Shown: positions 22,836 to 35,297 of the stretch, in pieces
Layout of the letters: each line of letters opens with the position of its first letter
Position numbering within the stretch: the first letter of the stretch is position 1
DNA from: Gyrodactylus bullatarudis
Lineage: Eukaryota > Platyhelminthes > Monogenea > Gyrodactylidea > Gyrodactylidae
Direction of reading: 5' to 3'
Assembly (NCBI GenBank): GCA_012064415.1
Contig: SSNU01000059.1
Location: 32,781-96,780, forward strand
DNA: 64,000 nt
Position numbers and translations under genes: made by a program
Notes under the pieces: generated by a model
Seen by the model: only the letters and a program-made list of their open reading frames with translations
What the model was told of the DNA's origin: nothing
Databases searched by the model: none

Positions 22836-23528
22836 GACTTTAACTTTGACCAAAGTTTATTTCACAATCAAAGAGCAAAAGTGTATGTCTAACAGTTGGA
22901 CTCTAACTCAACTGATCTCAACATTTAGAATGTGAATGATTTTTCAAGGAAAAAAACCATCATATATAGACACAAACTTGTGGAGACTCTCTAGTGGAGA
23001 AGATGAAACAGATTCGTACAAAATGTCAAAAAAACTAAAACAAATAAAAGCAAGCAACATTTGAGTGAGTGTATTTGAAAAAGTAATTTTACCAAAAAAA
23101 TATTTCTTAATCTAAGGCATATGTTCATCTAATTTCTTACCCAGGAGAACAGGACAAATAAACATTTCTAAATGAAGGAAGGAAGAATAAACTTTTTTTT
23201 CCAATGAATTTGTAACCTGATCTTTACAAATAGACTAGAAATCAATTTATTTAATAATAAGTCTCACACAGCTCTAAAATTTAGAGTATAAATGAGTTCC
23301 AAAAACCAAGGAAACACTGAGCACAAATTTGAGGAAAAAAATTTCTACCCAGCTGATTTAAACACATTTAGTGTAGTTTATCATGCTGATTACGAATCTG
23401 GTAATCATTTTGAATATAAAAGTAAATTGCGATCACAGCATCAATGAATAAAGTATCAATCTCTTCGTCTATTTGAGTGGATGAAGCATCAACTTAATAT
23501 CTTAAAACAGTAAATTACAACATTCAAT

Positions 23529-23590
23529 CAGGGCAATACATATAACGGGATGGGAGACAAACTCTTAAGTTGGCCTTGCGGTGTCCAAGT
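23529..23590 (+). ncRNA. 5S rRNA-like fragment (box C region)
   Basis: GGGATGGGAGAC at 23547-23558 matches the box C portion of the 5S rRNA internal promoter. It is preceded by GGGC and followed by GGCCTTGCGGTGTC, which resembles the 3' half of 5S rRNA. The 5' half (boxes A and IE) is not recognisable. A 5S pseudogene or the head of a 5S-derived SINE are the options. Confidence 0.35.
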
Positions 23591-24068
23591 GTCTGAGGGG
23601 TCTCAATTAAGTCTATGCCTGCTATACATGTTTGGATTGTTTCTCTTCTAAACCTAATTGACATGAAGATAAGAATCTACTAGTTTTACAAAAAAACTCA
23701 ATATTTTTCTCCGGATTCACAGAATTTTTTTTAAAATTCTAAAACGGAATGAGCTAATAAGATGTAAATATTTGAAAAAATTCCGAAAAAAATTCATTCT
23801 GACCAAAATTAGACCGTTTTTCGAATTTCGAAAATGCACCAAATTTCCAATTTTTCCACTTTTGAACCCTTTGAATTATAGACAATCCGATTCCTAGTCT
23901 CCAAAACCCAATTAACAATCATAAATAAATTAAATGGAAATTTTAAAGTATTCAAGCTTTTCTTTCAACATGCAATTTGCAGAATAGTTGAATCTGTAGT
24001 GATCCATCTTAGAGTCAAAATTCATCACAAATCGAAAATAAAACAATTTTAAAACTAAGTCAGTAATC

Positions 24069-24222
24069 ATGTCTTATAATATTCTCAAGGAAAAGTTTAG
24101 TTTTTTCAAAGCCAATGCTCAATACAATTCTTATGGCAATAGGTGAGTTTTCAATTAGATTTCTACAAAAACATTCCCAAGTACTCTTTTTGTTCAGACA
24201 ATGATTAAGAGTTGTGAGTAAG
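24069..24222 (+). CDS. Possible short gene start with two exons (weak)
   Basis: ATG at 24069 opens a frame MSYNILKEKFSFFKANAQYN that reaches a strong donor (AG|GTGAGT) at 24143. Two acceptors follow (CCCAAG at 24181 and TTCAG at 24197), then GA|GTAAGT at 24220. Using the first acceptor the frame stays open to a stop at about 24222, or can run into a further unseen exon. No family is recognised. It is included because the splice signals are unusually good for this AT-rich region. Confidence 0.2.
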
Positions 24223-26569
24223 TTCTATTTACTTTTTTTTCACCTTGCTCAATGATGGTGATAATAATAATGAAAGTTTGCTTTCTATTTCATCAACGTT
24301 GTACAAATGTCTGTATGAAATATTTTATTTGAAAGGGAAAAACTAGTTTATTTCATTTCCTGTTTGTTTTTGCTCATTGACTGGAGAAGGATAATCTTGA
24401 ATGAAAACATAAAAAACATATTGCATGTCTAATGAAGAATGAGTCACATTTGAGCACAAAAAATTAACAAAGCCTTGTGTCTCAGTGTTTTATTATATGA
24501 ATAAAAGTTTAACTTTGGCCATTGTCAGCCTAAAAAATGAATGTTAGAGATAGATTTTGCAAATTGTCGATTTTTAGCCAATTTCATTTTCTGATCAAGC
24601 TTGAAAAGAAGATTCTAATGACATACCGAGCGTACGGTCTTACTGATATTTTAGATTGAGACACCAGAATGGTGAAAATTTTGTATTAACTTTAATGCAA
24701 GGAAAAATATTCTCGATTTTTATTTACACGATTTTTCACGTAGTAGTCAAAGATTTCATTGACAAACAAGCTTACTGTTGATTTTGATCAGAGCAAAGCT
24801 TAAAATCAACATTTCATGCTCAAGGGAATTAAGATATCAAAAGTTGCTTAAAAGTAGTATAATCAACTTTAGCTGTTGAAAGAAAAAAATGAAACTTTAC
24901 GTCTATTATGTCACTATGTAAGGAACATGATCGAATGAAAACTCAAACAAATTCAAAATCTTCTATATTTCTAGTCCACTCTGTAAGGCTTGGAGTTTCA
25001 AATTTTTTGAAAACGAAAATCCAAAATCTACTCCTATTGAATGTTAAATGAAAGCCTTCGGAAATGAGCAATAATTATTGATTCTGAAGGATATTTATCA
25101 GAATTAGATATTCTGACGATAGAAAAATTTTGAATAAACCAGTTTTTTAACATGCAACCTTGATTTGAGAACAAGTAACATTCAAGTAAATTTCGAATCA
25201 AGTAATTTTCGACAAGAAAATAATTTAAGATACCGAAGCCAAGAATCAAAACAGAACGATTTCTGCTCAAACAAGAATGTTTTCTTAAACTAAGGATTTA
25301 TCGATTGTAGCAGGTTTAATAAGTGAAAATATTACTTTTCTTATCTTATTCTGTTAAAATACTCTGTACTTAAATACTGTGTGCATAAAAATGTGTGCAA
25401 GCCTCTTGATTAATTCATCAAAAGAAGGCGTTCCTTCAACTATCTTTTCATGCTAAAAAATTAATAACCAAGTCTCAGGCAATTTAAATGGTACTTTCTG
25501 CCCCAAAGACTGTATTGCTTTTATAGTATATGTAAAATATTATAGAATGAATATACAGTCCAGCATGCATCTTTTATAGGAATAAAGAGGAGATCTTTTA
25601 ATAAGCATTAATAATATTTTGGAGTAATTTGATAAACGTATAATGTATTATGTAATATATATTGTGATATCATTTGCTTTATTAGGTAAAGTTTCTGCTG
25701 CATTTGCATTGCACATCTTCCAGTAACTCTTTTGATAGTTTCAATAAAGTACAAAGAAGGTTTGTCAACACTTAAGCTTGCCAATATGATGGGTATTTAA
25801 CACTTTTGAATCAAAAGTTTTGATAATAGAGGTCATATAACCTTAGTTGACAAGAATTAACTATATTTTCCATGGAAAAAAATTATTTTTCAAATTTCCA
25901 CTTTTTCAACGTTTAACCTCAAAAAATTATCGACTTCGAAGATTTGAAGTTAAATGCTGACATTGGAGATCATCATCAGAGGAAGATTTCGAATTTGGCC
26001 AAAGAAGTTGCGATCTACAACAATTCTGATGAAAAATAAATTTTATTAAAAATTAATCTAAAACTCTTATTAGTGATCATCATGTATAGCAATAGAGAGA
26101 GACAGAATCGTCTGGGACTTGAAAATAATAAAAATAATGATAGTTCTAATCATAATACAATATTTTCTAGAAAACTAATATAATAATATCAGTTTTTTTA
26201 ATAACAGTGAGATGGTAATAAAGAAAATAAAAGTCTAACGTGCTTTTTGGAAAATTTGAATTGCTAATCGTTTCGATCACAAACAAATAATATCATGAAA
26301 ATTATTATCGATATTATTAGAAAATTATAGTGTTATCATGTCTGATAAAGAACACTATTCGATAAAATAGCATTAATTCTTTTTTTAGACATTCAACCTA
26401 CTATCAAAGTGTTCATTGGTTATTTTCCATATGAACTCCAATTTGATGGAGATTGTCTTCTCACACCTAGATGCTAGAAATCGGACAAGCAAGTGTCAAT
26501 TCCATTAGAGAGTCAAACAATATTTCAAATCATGTTTCGTTTGAATTAAGACTCGCTTGTACGCCAGGA

Positions 26570-26660
26570 TTCGAATTCGATTCTGGACAAGTGGTTAGAA
26601 TCATTACTTCACAACGTTGATGACCCGGGTACGAATTCTGGTTATGGTGTACTAGCGAAT
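26570..26660 (+). repeat. tRNA-derived SINE-like head
   Basis: AAGTGGTTAGAATC resembles a tRNA D-arm/box A. About 30 bases later CCGGGTACGAATTCTGG forms a full T-arm with a seven-base loop (box B). The intervening anticodon arm has lost pairing, so it is not a functional tRNA. A second GATTCGAATTC box-B-like stretch lies just upstream at about 26568. A polymerase III SINE remnant is the likely reading. Confidence 0.35.
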
Positions 26661-26763
26661 CCTAATTAGGGCGGATGGCCCACACCTGCTACCTTAAGTT
26701 AATTAATAATTATGAACTTCACCCTGCAAAATAGAGTATCGGAAATAGGGATCGTATAGAGGT

Positions 26764-27126
26764 TTAACTCATAAATTTAACAAAAATTTTTGCATTCTGA
26801 GATTTCAAAAGACATTGTTTTATGATCACACTTAAATAATAGGTTGAATGTCTGAAACCACTGTAAAATCCTACATTGTAATTAACAAATCCATTTTCCA
26901 AACGTGATGAAAGTGAAATTTTTTTTCTGAAATTTTCACCAAATTCAAAAATGGATTTAGATTGAGCTTTTCTTTTACCAAAAGCTTTTATTATGTCTGC
27001 TACATAGTTAAAAATGAGTGCAGTTGATACATTTTTTGGCTTATTTTCTCCATTTTTAGGGAGGGGAATTTTTCTTTCGGTGAAATGTACTTTAATGTTC
27101 TTTTTTCCAGACTTTTCAATGCTCAC
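26764..27126 (-). other. Unassigned 120-residue open frame
   Basis: The frame contains IKVHFTERKIPLPKNGENKP and a VADIIKAFGKRKAQSK segment and is lysine-rich. No ATG opens it; its 5' end sits on AATTGAG|GTGAGC, which looks like a splice donor, and no supporting exon was found. Either a decayed transposon piece or chance; no function can be given. Confidence 0.2.
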
Positions 27127-27629
27127 CTCAATTAGGAAAAAAGGGAAGAAGAATACCCATCTCTCGGCTTATCTTACATCTGAGATCATGTGGGGGTATA
27201 TAGAGGTGAATATTATTAATAAATGTACTACGAAAAGCATCCTTCGTTCTCCTTCAAGTGCAACAAAAGACAACGAGAATTCTTTCTAGCGAATTTCTTC
27301 TTTTTTTCAGACAATCAATGATTCGCTATTTTGTATCAAGTATTTTTTGATAGACGTGAAATACCACATTGAAAGAATGAAGTCAAAATTAGAAAAATCA
27401 TACATTCAATCTTACCAGACCACTTTGGATATTTGGCAATGCTAAAGTTGTAATCTTGATAACTTTATTAGAGAGTGTATTATTATTATCTTGATTCACC
27501 TTCTTGACTAAACTCCAACATGAAGGTATCAAATTATACAATAAAGTTCATTGAGATTGAAAATTTTGTGATGTTAGTCTGCCTTTATTGTTAAGCTACA
27601 TCAAGAATTTTATTGTTTGTTTCAAAGAC
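27127..27629. other. Intergenic stretch
   Basis: No gene or well-bounded repeat recognised. Confidence 0.25.
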
Positions 27630-28110
27630 AAACTTTCTAAAGCTAGTTGACATGAAGATGAGAATTTCCTATTTTTACAAAAAACACAATATTTTTATCC
27701 AGAAAGTCAAAAAAAATTTATTTTTTGGATTCCACTATGAAATGAGCTGATTAGTTTTGAATACGAAAAAAATTTCCGAAAAAAATTTAATCTGACCAAA
27801 ATTGAGCGGTTTTTTGAATTTCGGAAATGTTTCAAATTTCCACTTTTTCAACTTTCAAATCTAAAATTTTTATCGATTTCAAAGATTTGAAGCAATTAAA
27901 TATTGATATTCAGGATCAAAATTAGACGAAGATTTCGAATTTGGCTGTAGAATTTGAGAGAAAATTACTCTTTCCAAGAAAAAGTTCAATCTCTATATTT
28001 AGGATCATTTTCCCTCGTGATAATCGAAAAATTCAAATGGTTCGATTTCCCACTGTAATGACGAATTTCTGTGAATTCCTGCAGGCGAATTCGAAATCTT
28101 GTGCTATACT
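27630..28110. repeat. Decayed foldback-type repeat (family FB2)
   Basis: AAAGCTAGTTGACATGAAGATGAGAATT, followed by GAATTTCGGAAATG and GAATTCGAAATCTTGTGC phrases, recurs in whole or part at 23640-23890, 25850-26030, 37900-38000, 44890-45200 and 62430-62550. The opening phrase resembles the terminus of family FB1 (GATATGAAGTTGGGAATC), so the two may be related. Exact ends cannot be set. Confidence 0.45.
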
Positions 28111-28920
28111 AATTCAAAAAATTAATTTTTTTTTAAATGTTTTTTTGAAAACCTACTTCCCAGGGTCATAGGTAAAAAGTAAGATAATTTTTATCGAATA
28201 ATCATTCCTGTATAATGGGTAATTTTTTCGCATCAAAACAACTGTAGATTCGTAATCAGAGTATTCACAAAATTTCGAATGTGAATCCTCAAAAAAAATT
28301 CTCTGGGACTTTATGGGCTAAGAAGAGAAGAGTAAATAAATAAAAAATTTATCTCATTACAGAAGCATAAAGAGAGATTTTGAAGCGAGATTTCGTCCAA
28401 GTCTATTATTTAAAACTCACAAGTGAGATTATGTAAATACAAAACAACCCCCAAATGATAAATTCAGTGTTTTGTAATGGATATCTTTGGTTATTCTGCA
28501 TTCTCTATAGCTGATAGAAAATTATAATTATCGACTGATGAATTATTTCGAGTTTATTTACTGATTAAATGATAAAATGTATGTTTGTCTTTTAAGCAAT
28601 TAGTGAATCTCTATATAGAGAAAGGTTTACACGTTGTGTGCAAGTATTATCCATTGTATAACGAATGCACTAGCTTATAATAAGAATACAGAATAATATT
28701 TTTACAAATTTCATTATAGATAGATGAGTTGGTTGTGATCGTGATATATAACATGTGTGAATTAATCTCAATGGAGAAACAAAAAATTCTCTGATAACAT
28801 GTAAACTTATACTCTGGAGAGTGTCTATTCATGCAGAATCATTCTACTCGAGAAGTAACGATGATGATTCTACATCAAAAGAGGTGAATACAGTGAAAAG
28901 ATTACTGTCATTCTATTTAA
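28111..28920. other. Intergenic stretch before the proline-rich frame
   Basis: AT-rich sequence without recognised genes. Confidence 0.25.
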
Positions 28921-29112
28921 ATGGGGTCTATGTCATCTGAGCATAGTGCAAGGACATTGAATAGTGTTGAAGATATTTCAGAAATAACTGGCTTACAGGG
29001 AATACCTCCACCCTTGCCAAAGAGAACATGGAGCATCCTGAAATATCGGCCATTACCAAAGCCACCGGAAATTAAAAGGCACTATCTAAATTGTTTCCCA
29101 ATGATCAAATAA
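28921..29112 (+). CDS. Possible small proline-rich protein (63 residues)
   Basis: The frame starts with ATG and ends at TAA inside ATCAAATAAATTC, which also offers a near-consensus polyadenylation signal. The central part reads GIPPPLPKRTWSILKYRPL followed by PKPPEIKR. It therefore holds two SH3-ligand-like motifs (PPLPKR and RPLPKPP). No domain or family is recognised. It could be a genuine short gene, or one exon of a larger adaptor-like gene whose other exons are unseen. Confidence 0.35.
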   Translation: MGSMSSEHSARTLNSVEDISEITGLQGIPPPLPKRTWSILKYRPLPKPPEIKRHYLNCFPMIK

Positions 29113-29519
29113 ATTCTTTCATAAAAATCTATTAAAATTTTTGATCTAACATCAATGATTGAAATAAATAATTTGACAAGTCATGATCACTGAGCCCAAA
29201 TCTACTAAAAGACTAACTCCAAAAGGCACTTTTCCAACCAGAAATTTATTAGCTTTCTTAACATTTCAAAGTATACACTGATTCTTTAATTTATTCACTA
29301 TGATTTTGAAAATTAATGTTTTTAAATGTTATTCTAATGAAGATTACATGAAATAATTAATATTCTCTGAACCCATCCTCAAAGTAGATTATCTATTCAA
29401 ATTTTGAACTTTGACTTCAAATAGACCAAAAAATAGAAGATCAAAATAAAATTTCCATTCTAATCTTTTGTTAAAAATCTAATCCTGAACAAGATGATGA
29501 TCTAGGTTAAAAATAGATC
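29113..29519. other. Intergenic stretch
   Basis: No gene or clear repeat recognised. Confidence 0.25.
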
Positions 29520-29970
29520 CATTTTCAAACCTCTCCAAAATCAATACCACAGTATTTGCCATTTTAAAATTCTCTAAAACGTCCAATCTAAGACGTAAGG
29601 CCTACAAATCCTTAGTCCTGAATAACTTTGATTATCTTGCTCCACTTCTCACAAACCTGACCCATACTCAGGCACGTGATTTAGAAAGAATCCAAGCTTC
29701 TTCCTTATATTGGGTTTATCCAGATCTGGAATCCTACAATGCTCCGGTCTTAGCTCTCTTTGGGTTAGAAGGTTAGCTTTTATTGTAAAAAATTTCCTTG
29801 AATCCTCTTCTATGATCGAGCATGTCTATTACTTTCATCTTTTAACATGATTAAAGATAAATATGACATTATGAATTGCGATAACTTTCACTCTTTAAAG
29901 ACCATTGTGAGCCATATTCGCTCTAAAGTTGATTACTCGATTTCTCTTTTATATCCTGACGTTCATTAAA
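29520..29970 (+). mobile_element. LINE 3' end (C-terminal reverse transcriptase fragment)
   Basis: The frame reads RKAYKSLVLNNFDYLAPLL, then RIQASSLYWVYPDLESYN, VLALFGLEG, and after a stop and shift NCDNFHSLKTIVSHIRSK ending SLLYPDVH and a stop. The same C-terminal ending recurs at 52850-52946. This is the 3' end of a CR1/L2-type LINE, broken by stops. Confidence 0.75.
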
Positions 29971-32647
29971 ATTTCAGAATGATTTTTGAATGACCTTTTT
30001 AGATCCCCGACAATATTACTCGAATTGCCATATTAATTACCAATCCTAACACTTTTATTCATTAATGTTTACATCAAATAATCCAGATTACTTATTTCCA
30101 TATTCTATATTGTACAAATTTCCTATTTTTTCAATACAGATTTTTTTTTTATTTCGTTCATGTTCTTCTGTAAAGTCTAGCAATTCGAATAACTTGGAAA
30201 ACTCTATTTTTAAGACGGAAATCAACAAAATATTCTGTACAAAACTGGAAAATATTATTGACTAGAATTTTTTCATGAAAGACTGTCTGAGTAACATTGG
30301 TCTTTGAAGCATTGATTAATGAATGTTCCCAAGCATGTTGAAGATAATGAATCACAGGAAAATATGGAAATTCATTCAATCTGAAATCAATTGAGACAAT
30401 GGAAAAGACACCTCTAAATTAATAATACTCTCTGGTCAAATCAACACTGTGGGAGATACTGTATTATGATTCATGTGATATGAATAGGTGAAATTGCTAT
30501 TATGATCATGATAAATGTACAGGTGTTTTCCCATGAGGGTAACTTTAAACATATGGATTTCTTTACAGTAAAATTGCTGATTTATTATTCTAGGTTTTTG
30601 AGTTTTCCATAGAGAATTCAAAGGAAACATTTATAAATTTCATTAAAATAGTGCAAGATAAAATGAGCCAAAATCTATTTTTCTAGAATAGACTCATAAA
30701 TCAAAACTATCAAAATATTTTTTTAAAGAAATCATCAATATTATAATATTACAGACAAAACTTAAAATTGATCTTTCACTGCTTATCGGTCGTACATGAA
30801 TTCTCTAATATCTCTAGAGTCTGAATTGTGGATCACAAACTATGTCAAAGATAATCGGAATGAAATTTGTATTTGTAATCAGTCAGTCGAATTTATCAAA
30901 AACTTCTAACATGCTATTAAATCTATTTATGAAAATTGCACTTTATTTAATCTTAACTACTTAAAATCATGGAGAATGATTTGAAAATTTCAATCTTACA
31001 GAGAGAATAATAAATAAAGCGCCATAAAGTGACAGGGTTCACATTATGAACTGAATTGAATGTTGATACATTCAAGGTCAAACCTGCATTGCGTACTTGA
31101 AGAAGAAAAGTGTATAATTTTCTCTCAATCTATAGAAATGAAAATTATGAATGAATTAAAGACAGGTTTCCTCTAAAAGTTCACTCAATGCTGTGTGAAT
31201 AAAAAACCGCCAAAAAATACAATAAGATGCACCGAATAAGAGGGAAAAATTAACAGTCACGTTGGCTCTACACAGATGATAGCATGGTTAACTACTACTA
31301 CTTAATAAATAGTATTCACTAAAATGTCGAAAAAATAAATTCATTAATATATTTTTCAAGACAGTGCGCAGTCAGATATGATGGGCTGTGGATCTGGATA
31401 AATGAAGAGATTATCATTTGATAATATATATATGAAAATGTTTTTGGTTGCCTTCTATTGCATAATAAAATAAAATAACACATTAAGATAAAAATCTAAG
31501 AGTAAATGTTAAAAAATTATCTTCACTTTATCAGACACAGTCATTTCTGCCAAGTTAGAATATAGAATTACAATTCTTGATCAACAAGCTTACATTTTTG
31601 CAAATGTAACTTCTGCCAACATTCTAGCTAGATTAAAGTTTACCTGAAAAAAATATCTTTGATTATAGTTAATCAAGAGTTTTTCTATTCATTAAAAAGA
31701 ATTAGAATTCGATTACGTTTGAAAAAAATTTCCATCTAAAAACTATGAAAGAAATACAGTAAAATCTAAAGAGAATCAAGAATGAAATACGTCATAGTAC
31801 TAAATTTGGAATCTTTCCAATAAATAGCAATAGAGACGAAAAAGCTGAAAATTTGAAGCGAGGGTTAAAATTCAGTGTATTCACAAGATCCATAGGATTT
31901 TTTCGAAACTCACCCAACCTAACATTAGTGGCCAGCACATTTAAAGAGCTAAAATAAAAAAAATTTCAAGATACATCAGCTTTAAAGTGTGATGAAATTT
32001 TACTAATATGCTAGCTGTTTGAAACAATATCTATTATCACTTTACAATTGAACGGTTTCGAGGACAATGTTCAGATAGTTTTCGATGTTTAAATCTAAAG
32101 CTAGTTAATATGAAGATGGAAATTTATGATTTTTACAAAATTCTCAATTTTTTCATCATCGAATTTGATCAAGATTTTTTGGCATCTAGATCATGAGGTC
32201 TACTTCACGATGAAGAAAGTCTTTTTTGAAAAACTCGATTCTTGACAAATTTATGGCACATTTTAATTCTCGAGTTAGCGTCAAACATTTAGTTTTTTGA
32301 ACTTTGAGTTGAATATTTTTGTTGATTTCAAAAAAAGAGAATGATTCAAAATGAAATAGATGAATTTTGTATGGCTTATTTTATTATTTTTCCTTGTCTT
32401 ATTGAGATCCTAAAACTAACTTTTGATCACTCTATCATTTTGAAACCAACAAAATTCTTCAATTCAAGTTTAAAAAAATGGGAATTTGGTGCTGCTTCGT
32501 GATTTAAAATTGATTTTTACCAAAAATATTTTCTTCTTATCATGAGATAGATTTCATAAAAACTTTCCACTAAAATTCGATTTCTTGATAAAAATCATGA
32601 ATTGCCATTTGAACGATAACATTGTCGAACTTGATCAAAAATAATAT
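29971..32647. other. Long AT-rich intergenic stretch
   Basis: No gene recognised. Around 32095-32300 phrases such as CTAAAGCTAGTTAATATGAAGATG and GATTTTTACAAAATTCTCAATTTTTTCATCA mark a decayed foldback-family copy. Confidence 0.3.
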
Positions 32648-32876
32648 TATTATTCGGTTCTGAACTCATGGGGAAGGTTAGAGAAAACAGACGTATATTA
32701 TAGTGATTAATGTTATATTTATCCAGGTCTCTTCAGACTCTACCCTGAATGCAATTGTGATAGTATTTATTATGTAAACCAGGGTTGTCTGAAGAGACCT
32801 GGATAAATATAACATTAATCACTATAATATACGTCTGTTTTCTCTAACCTTCCCATGAGTTCAGAACCGAATAATA
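32648..32876. repeat. Near-perfect 230-bp palindrome (foldback element)
   Basis: The left arm (32648-32738) and right arm (32787-32876) are inverted copies about 90 bp long that differ by about one indel. The spacer is about 48 bp. Landmarks are GGTTCTGAACTCATGG outside and CCAGGTCTCTTCAGAC inside. High arm identity suggests recent origin or arm correction. A decayed single arm occurs at 8411-8510, so the sequence is dispersed rather than unique. No coding capacity. Confidence 0.9.
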
Positions 32877-35297
32877 GTAATAAATTCCCATTTTCATATT
32901 AACTAGGTGTGTAGATGCACTTTTTGCCGAGGTTTTTGCTGTAATTAAAAGAAATCCTCGAAACTCATTAGTTGGAATTGAAAATAATTATACGGTCATA
33001 TCTTAATAGAAGAATAATAAGGTTAAATATCTCATGACAAGATAAAATTATCGTCATGAAATGTGAAGATAATAACAGTTGTTCGTTGTTTTACAAATGA
33101 AGAGAAAAACTTTAAAGATTAAATCTCATGCTACATCTGCTATTTGAATTACAATTTTTCATGGTTCCGTTATATAAAAAAATTTCACACTGAGTGAAAT
33201 GAGAAACGAATCGAATTACAATAGGATAATAATAATCCAATTGCAAAGATGAAATTATAGTAATATTGAAAAGGCAGTAAGATATTTCGCCTTGATGTGT
33301 GGGAATAATTTGATAAGCCAACCTAATGTTTAGTTTATACATTGAACTTTAACAAAGATCTTTACATAGAGATATCAGATCAGAATAATTCATTTCGAAT
33401 ACAAAAGAATTTCGAAATGATTCTAAAGGAAAATCTAAAAATCCTAAGAAAATTGATTTACTAATAATATTCTGAAAGGTTTTTGGCATCCCGTTATAGT
33501 TATCTAACAAAATTAAAGAAGAGATTATCGTAATTGGAAAAAATTGGGGGTAGTCAGACGAATTCAGAGGAGTCCTGGTTTCAAATTCGTCTTGTTATTT
33601 ATTTTAAATCCATAAAAATTGAAAATGTATTAAGAAAATTTAATATTACCTTTTAAAACATTATTTGATTGCTTCCATATTTAACAGTCTAGGATTTGAA
33701 AGCATGCAATTAACGAGATTGCATTCGATATAAAGCAAAAATATAAACATGAAATTCTCTATTTCTTCAGCTGAAATATATATGATGCAATATATAGATT
33801 GAAAATTTAATCATATTCATTTATAATTGATCAATATCAAAGGTGAGAATAAGAAAGTTTTATATATTTTTACTTTATTAAATGCGTACACCATTGTGAT
33901 CTATTGCAAAGAAAGATGTTCATTTATAATAAATGAACCTATGCATCGTGGTTCAAAAAATAGTTGAACATAAATAAAAACCATACCCATAACTCAAACT
34001 AAATGAGATTTTGAATATTTTATGTGCGTCAGCTCAAAAAAAGGGGCTTCTTTTTATTTCTAAGGAGATATTGATGTCGAGAATCCTAGACAAATCCATT
34101 GACAGATCATGTGAAATAAAATTTTTCATAAAACTAAAGTTGGCTTATCACTTTTGGAGATGCTGGTTACCCGCCTTCTTGTAACAAGCTCAAATATGGC
34201 AAAGGATAATAAGTTCCCGAATATACTTGAGATATCTGTTTATTAGGGATAACTTTTTAAGAAAAATTTTTCGAAAATTCACAGATGCCTACATAAATGA
34301 GGATGTTTTAGTATTTAAGGAATCTAGGTGTGAAATTTCTCTTAGATTAAACCTTTCCTAGGGGTGATTTCAATGCAAAAAATCTAAATAGTTATCTTGA
34401 AGAAATAATTAGCTTCCAAAAACAAAAATTTATTCTAAGATTGATTATTTATAGCTTTCAAAAATTCGAAAATAATTGGTTTATTGACTTTCAATACATT
34501 TAGATAGGAAAATCATTCAACCTATTTACAACACCCCTAGGACTTTCTCAGAACCTACTAGTGTTATACATCATTAGAACCGTCTTTAAATGTTCTATCG
34601 AATTTGGGCTAGGAAAAAATTTACTAATTTCAAAAAATATCCCTACTGTTTATTAACACAGATGAAGAAAGTTATGAAAAAAGTTAATTAAATTCAGAAT
34701 ATCTTGGTCATTGATACACCAATAAGACTCTAAATAATTTAGATTCTAAATAGAAGATTTCTATGAAGAACTGTTTAGATTGATAAAAGAATATCGCCAC
34801 AAAGTTCAGCTATCATAATCATGCGTCTGTTCAATTGAACACATTCCAAATGATGTCCTATTTGGTAAATTACATCTACATTCTCTGGTAATGATCATGG
34901 AGTAATGCATCAATAGTTATGATTCCCCATTCTGTACACTGTACAGTGTACAATAATAATGTGCATATGTAAATTGTATACTATTTTAGTTATCACTGTA
35001 TTATTTGTACTTTAAAAGATTATTGCAATCTTTTATTTACTCCAATTTTAAAACGATTACTAAATCAGTAAAACTAATTGTACCATTCAATGCTTATCTA
35101 GATTATAAATACAATTGAATATCATTATACCGTATAAGACGGAATAAATGATTGTCCTTGTAAGAATTTTTAAGACAAAGATGAAGCAATTAATCTATAT
35201 TCTAAAAAGCAACGTAAAGAACAGATCTGAAAAGAATTTGCAAAAATTTTGCCAGATTTGATTTTCAAAGAAATATTGCTAAAATTTTCATAAGAAC
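32877..35297. other. AT-rich intergenic stretch
   Basis: No gene or well-bounded repeat recognised on either strand. Confidence 0.3.

Larger units (their letters stand above)
22836..26560. other. Long AT-rich intergenic region with scattered repeat remnants
   Basis: No secure gene. It contains a 5S-like stretch (23529-23590) and a possible tiny coding start at 24069. Decayed foldback-type sequence near 23640-23890 and 25850-26030 carries phrases also found at 27640-27960 and 62430-62550. Confidence 0.3.

Noticed and set aside
28520..28560. CTGATGA near TTTCGAG as a hammerhead core
   Set aside because: GAAA is absent and no stem I or III pairing was found.
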